Position numbers and translations under genes: made by a program. From NCBI GenBank assembly GCA_913064995.1, contig CAJYBL010000066.1, positions 1-7,763 of the forward strand: a DNA stretch of 7,763 bases, written 5' to 3'. Position 1 is the first letter of the stretch. Each line of letters starts with the position of its first letter. This DNA comes from an uncultured Alphaproteobacteria bacterium. Its GTDB lineage: Bacteria > Pseudomonadota > Alphaproteobacteria > Puniceispirillales > Puniceispirillaceae. Shown here piece after piece: positions 7,069-7,763 of the stretch. The notes under the pieces are model-generated. The model saw only the letters and a list, made by a program, of their open reading frames with translations. It had not been told where the DNA came from and searched no databases.

Positions 7069-7437
7069 ATGCTGATCATAACTTGCCCATTTTGTGGCCC
7101 CCGTGACGAAGTTGAGTTTGCCTGTGGCGGCGAAGCCCATATTGCGCGCCCCCTTGCCGATAATGAAATTTCAGATGCCGATTTTGCCGATTATCTTTTC
7201 ATGCGAGACAATCCAAAAGGTCTATTTCTCGAACGATGGCGGCATAGCGCCGGATGCCGGCGCTGGTTTAACGTGGCACGCGACACGGTAAGCAATGAAA
7301 TTGTTGAAATTTACCCGATGGGAAGCCTGCCGTTAAAAGCCACCGCAAAAACCACCTATAAAACAAGCTGGCGGCGCGACACAGCAGCCGAAAAAGCCGC
7401 CACACCATCACGCAGCAAAGCCGGGGGATCAAAATAA
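7069..7437 (+). CDS. soxD: Sarcosine oxidase delta subunit
   Basis: Small zinc-binding subunit of heterotetrameric sarcosine oxidase, 122 residues. The zinc ligands of the family are all in place: C6 and C9 in TCPFCGPRDEVEF, and H59 and C63 in ERWRHSAGCRRWF. The middle segment carries the conserved YLFMRDNPKG (42-51) and the strand ending EIYPMG. The last ~30 residues are rich in K, R, T, S and A and look disordered; they extend past the conserved core, and their role is unknown. AAGGAG six bases before ATG 7069 is the strongest ribosome site in the operon. The stop codon overlaps the soxA start by one base, so translation of the two is probably coupled. Confidence 0.95.
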   Translation: MLIITCPFCGPRDEVEFACGGEAHIARPLADNEISDADFADYLFMRDNPKGLFLERWRHSAGCRRWFNVARDTVSNEIVEIYPMGSLPLKATAKTTYKTSWRRDTAAEKAATPSRSKAGGSK

Positions 7438-7763
7438 TGATATCTCGTTCCGCCGCATCCGGCAGCCCGCACACCAAACCCCAACGCGCATTCACAAGAA
7501 TCGACCAAAACGCGCCTGTCAATTTCACCTTTGATGGCCGCAAGTATTGTGGCTTTGCTGGTGACACGCTGGCATCGGCATTGCTTGCCAATAATGTTCA
7601 TCTTGTTGGTCGCTCATTCAAATATCACCGGCCGCGCGGCATCATGGCGGCAGGTTCCGAAGAACCAAACGCGCTGATCCGGCTTGGCAAAGGCGCTTAT
7701 GCCGAGCCCAATTTACGCGCAACTCAGATTGAAATTTTTGAAGGTCTTTATGCCGAAAGTCAG
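7437..7763 (+). CDS. soxA: Sarcosine oxidase alpha subunit, N-terminal 109 codons, partial
   Basis: Largest subunit of heterotetrameric sarcosine oxidase (normally close to 1,000 residues), which binds NAD+ and has the C-terminal folate-binding domain that accepts the methyl carbon on tetrahydrofolate. Only the start is in view. It is the ferredoxin-like N-terminal domain without iron-sulfur cysteines: VNFTFDGRKYCGFAGDTLAS (28-47), then LVGRSFKYHRPRGIMAAG (56-73) and EEPNALIRLG (75-84), all standard for SoxA. The first ~20 residues are a variable polar leader. ATG 7437 shares its A with the soxD stop (TAATG), and GGGGGA lies eight bases upstream. The gene runs off the right edge; soxG is expected beyond it. 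Confidence 0.94.
   Translation, partial: MISRSAASGSPHTKPQRAFTRIDQNAPVNFTFDGRKYCGFAGDTLASALLANNVHLVGRSFKYHRPRGIMAAGSEEPNALIRLGKGAYAEPNLRATQIEIFEGLYAESQ

Overview
The window looks like a chromosomal segment of a marine-type alphaproteobacterium of moderate GC (roughly half, judged by eye). The evidence is an imuA-imuB-dnaE2 mutagenesis cassette preceded by a GTTC-N7-GTTC direct repeat, the LexA-box form typical of Alphaproteobacteria, together with a heterotetrameric sarcosine oxidase operon. A SAR116-like or roseobacter-like source would fit, but this is a guess; nothing here fixes the genus.

Left two thirds, minus strand (read right to left): an M20D-type amidohydrolase (4232-5401), then after a ~170-base gap carrying an SOS promoter the cassette imuA (3132-4058), imuB (1490-3121) and the 5' part of dnaE2 (1-1490, running off the left edge). 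imuA and imuB are 10 bases apart, and the imuB stop overlaps the dnaE2 start by one base (TGATG), so the three should be one LexA-controlled transcript. Together they form the SOS-induced translesion synthesis machinery: DnaE2 supplies catalysis, ImuB is a catalytically dead Y-family-like hub, and ImuA is a RecA-like accessory factor.

Right third, plus strand: a 347-base intergenic region separates the amidohydrolase from the divergent sarcosine oxidase genes soxB (5749-7047), soxD (7069-7437) and the first 109 codons of soxA (7437 to the right edge). They are closely spaced, each with a good Shine-Dalgarno, and soxD and soxA share one base (TAATG). The fourth subunit gene, soxG, would be expected beyond the right edge. 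The enzyme demethylates sarcosine to glycine, passing the methyl carbon to tetrahydrofolate.

The two systems have no obvious functional link. The amidohydrolase shares its upstream region with soxBDA and may belong to the same catabolic theme (release of an amino acid from an acyl or amide conjugate), but that is inferred from position only. I see no mobile element, tRNA, rRNA or CRISPR array, and no strong candidate for a wholly new system. The most useful observations are the SOS operator overlapping the imuA -10, a small ORF with a good ribosome site overlapping the imuA start, and a palindrome just downstream of a candidate sox promoter.
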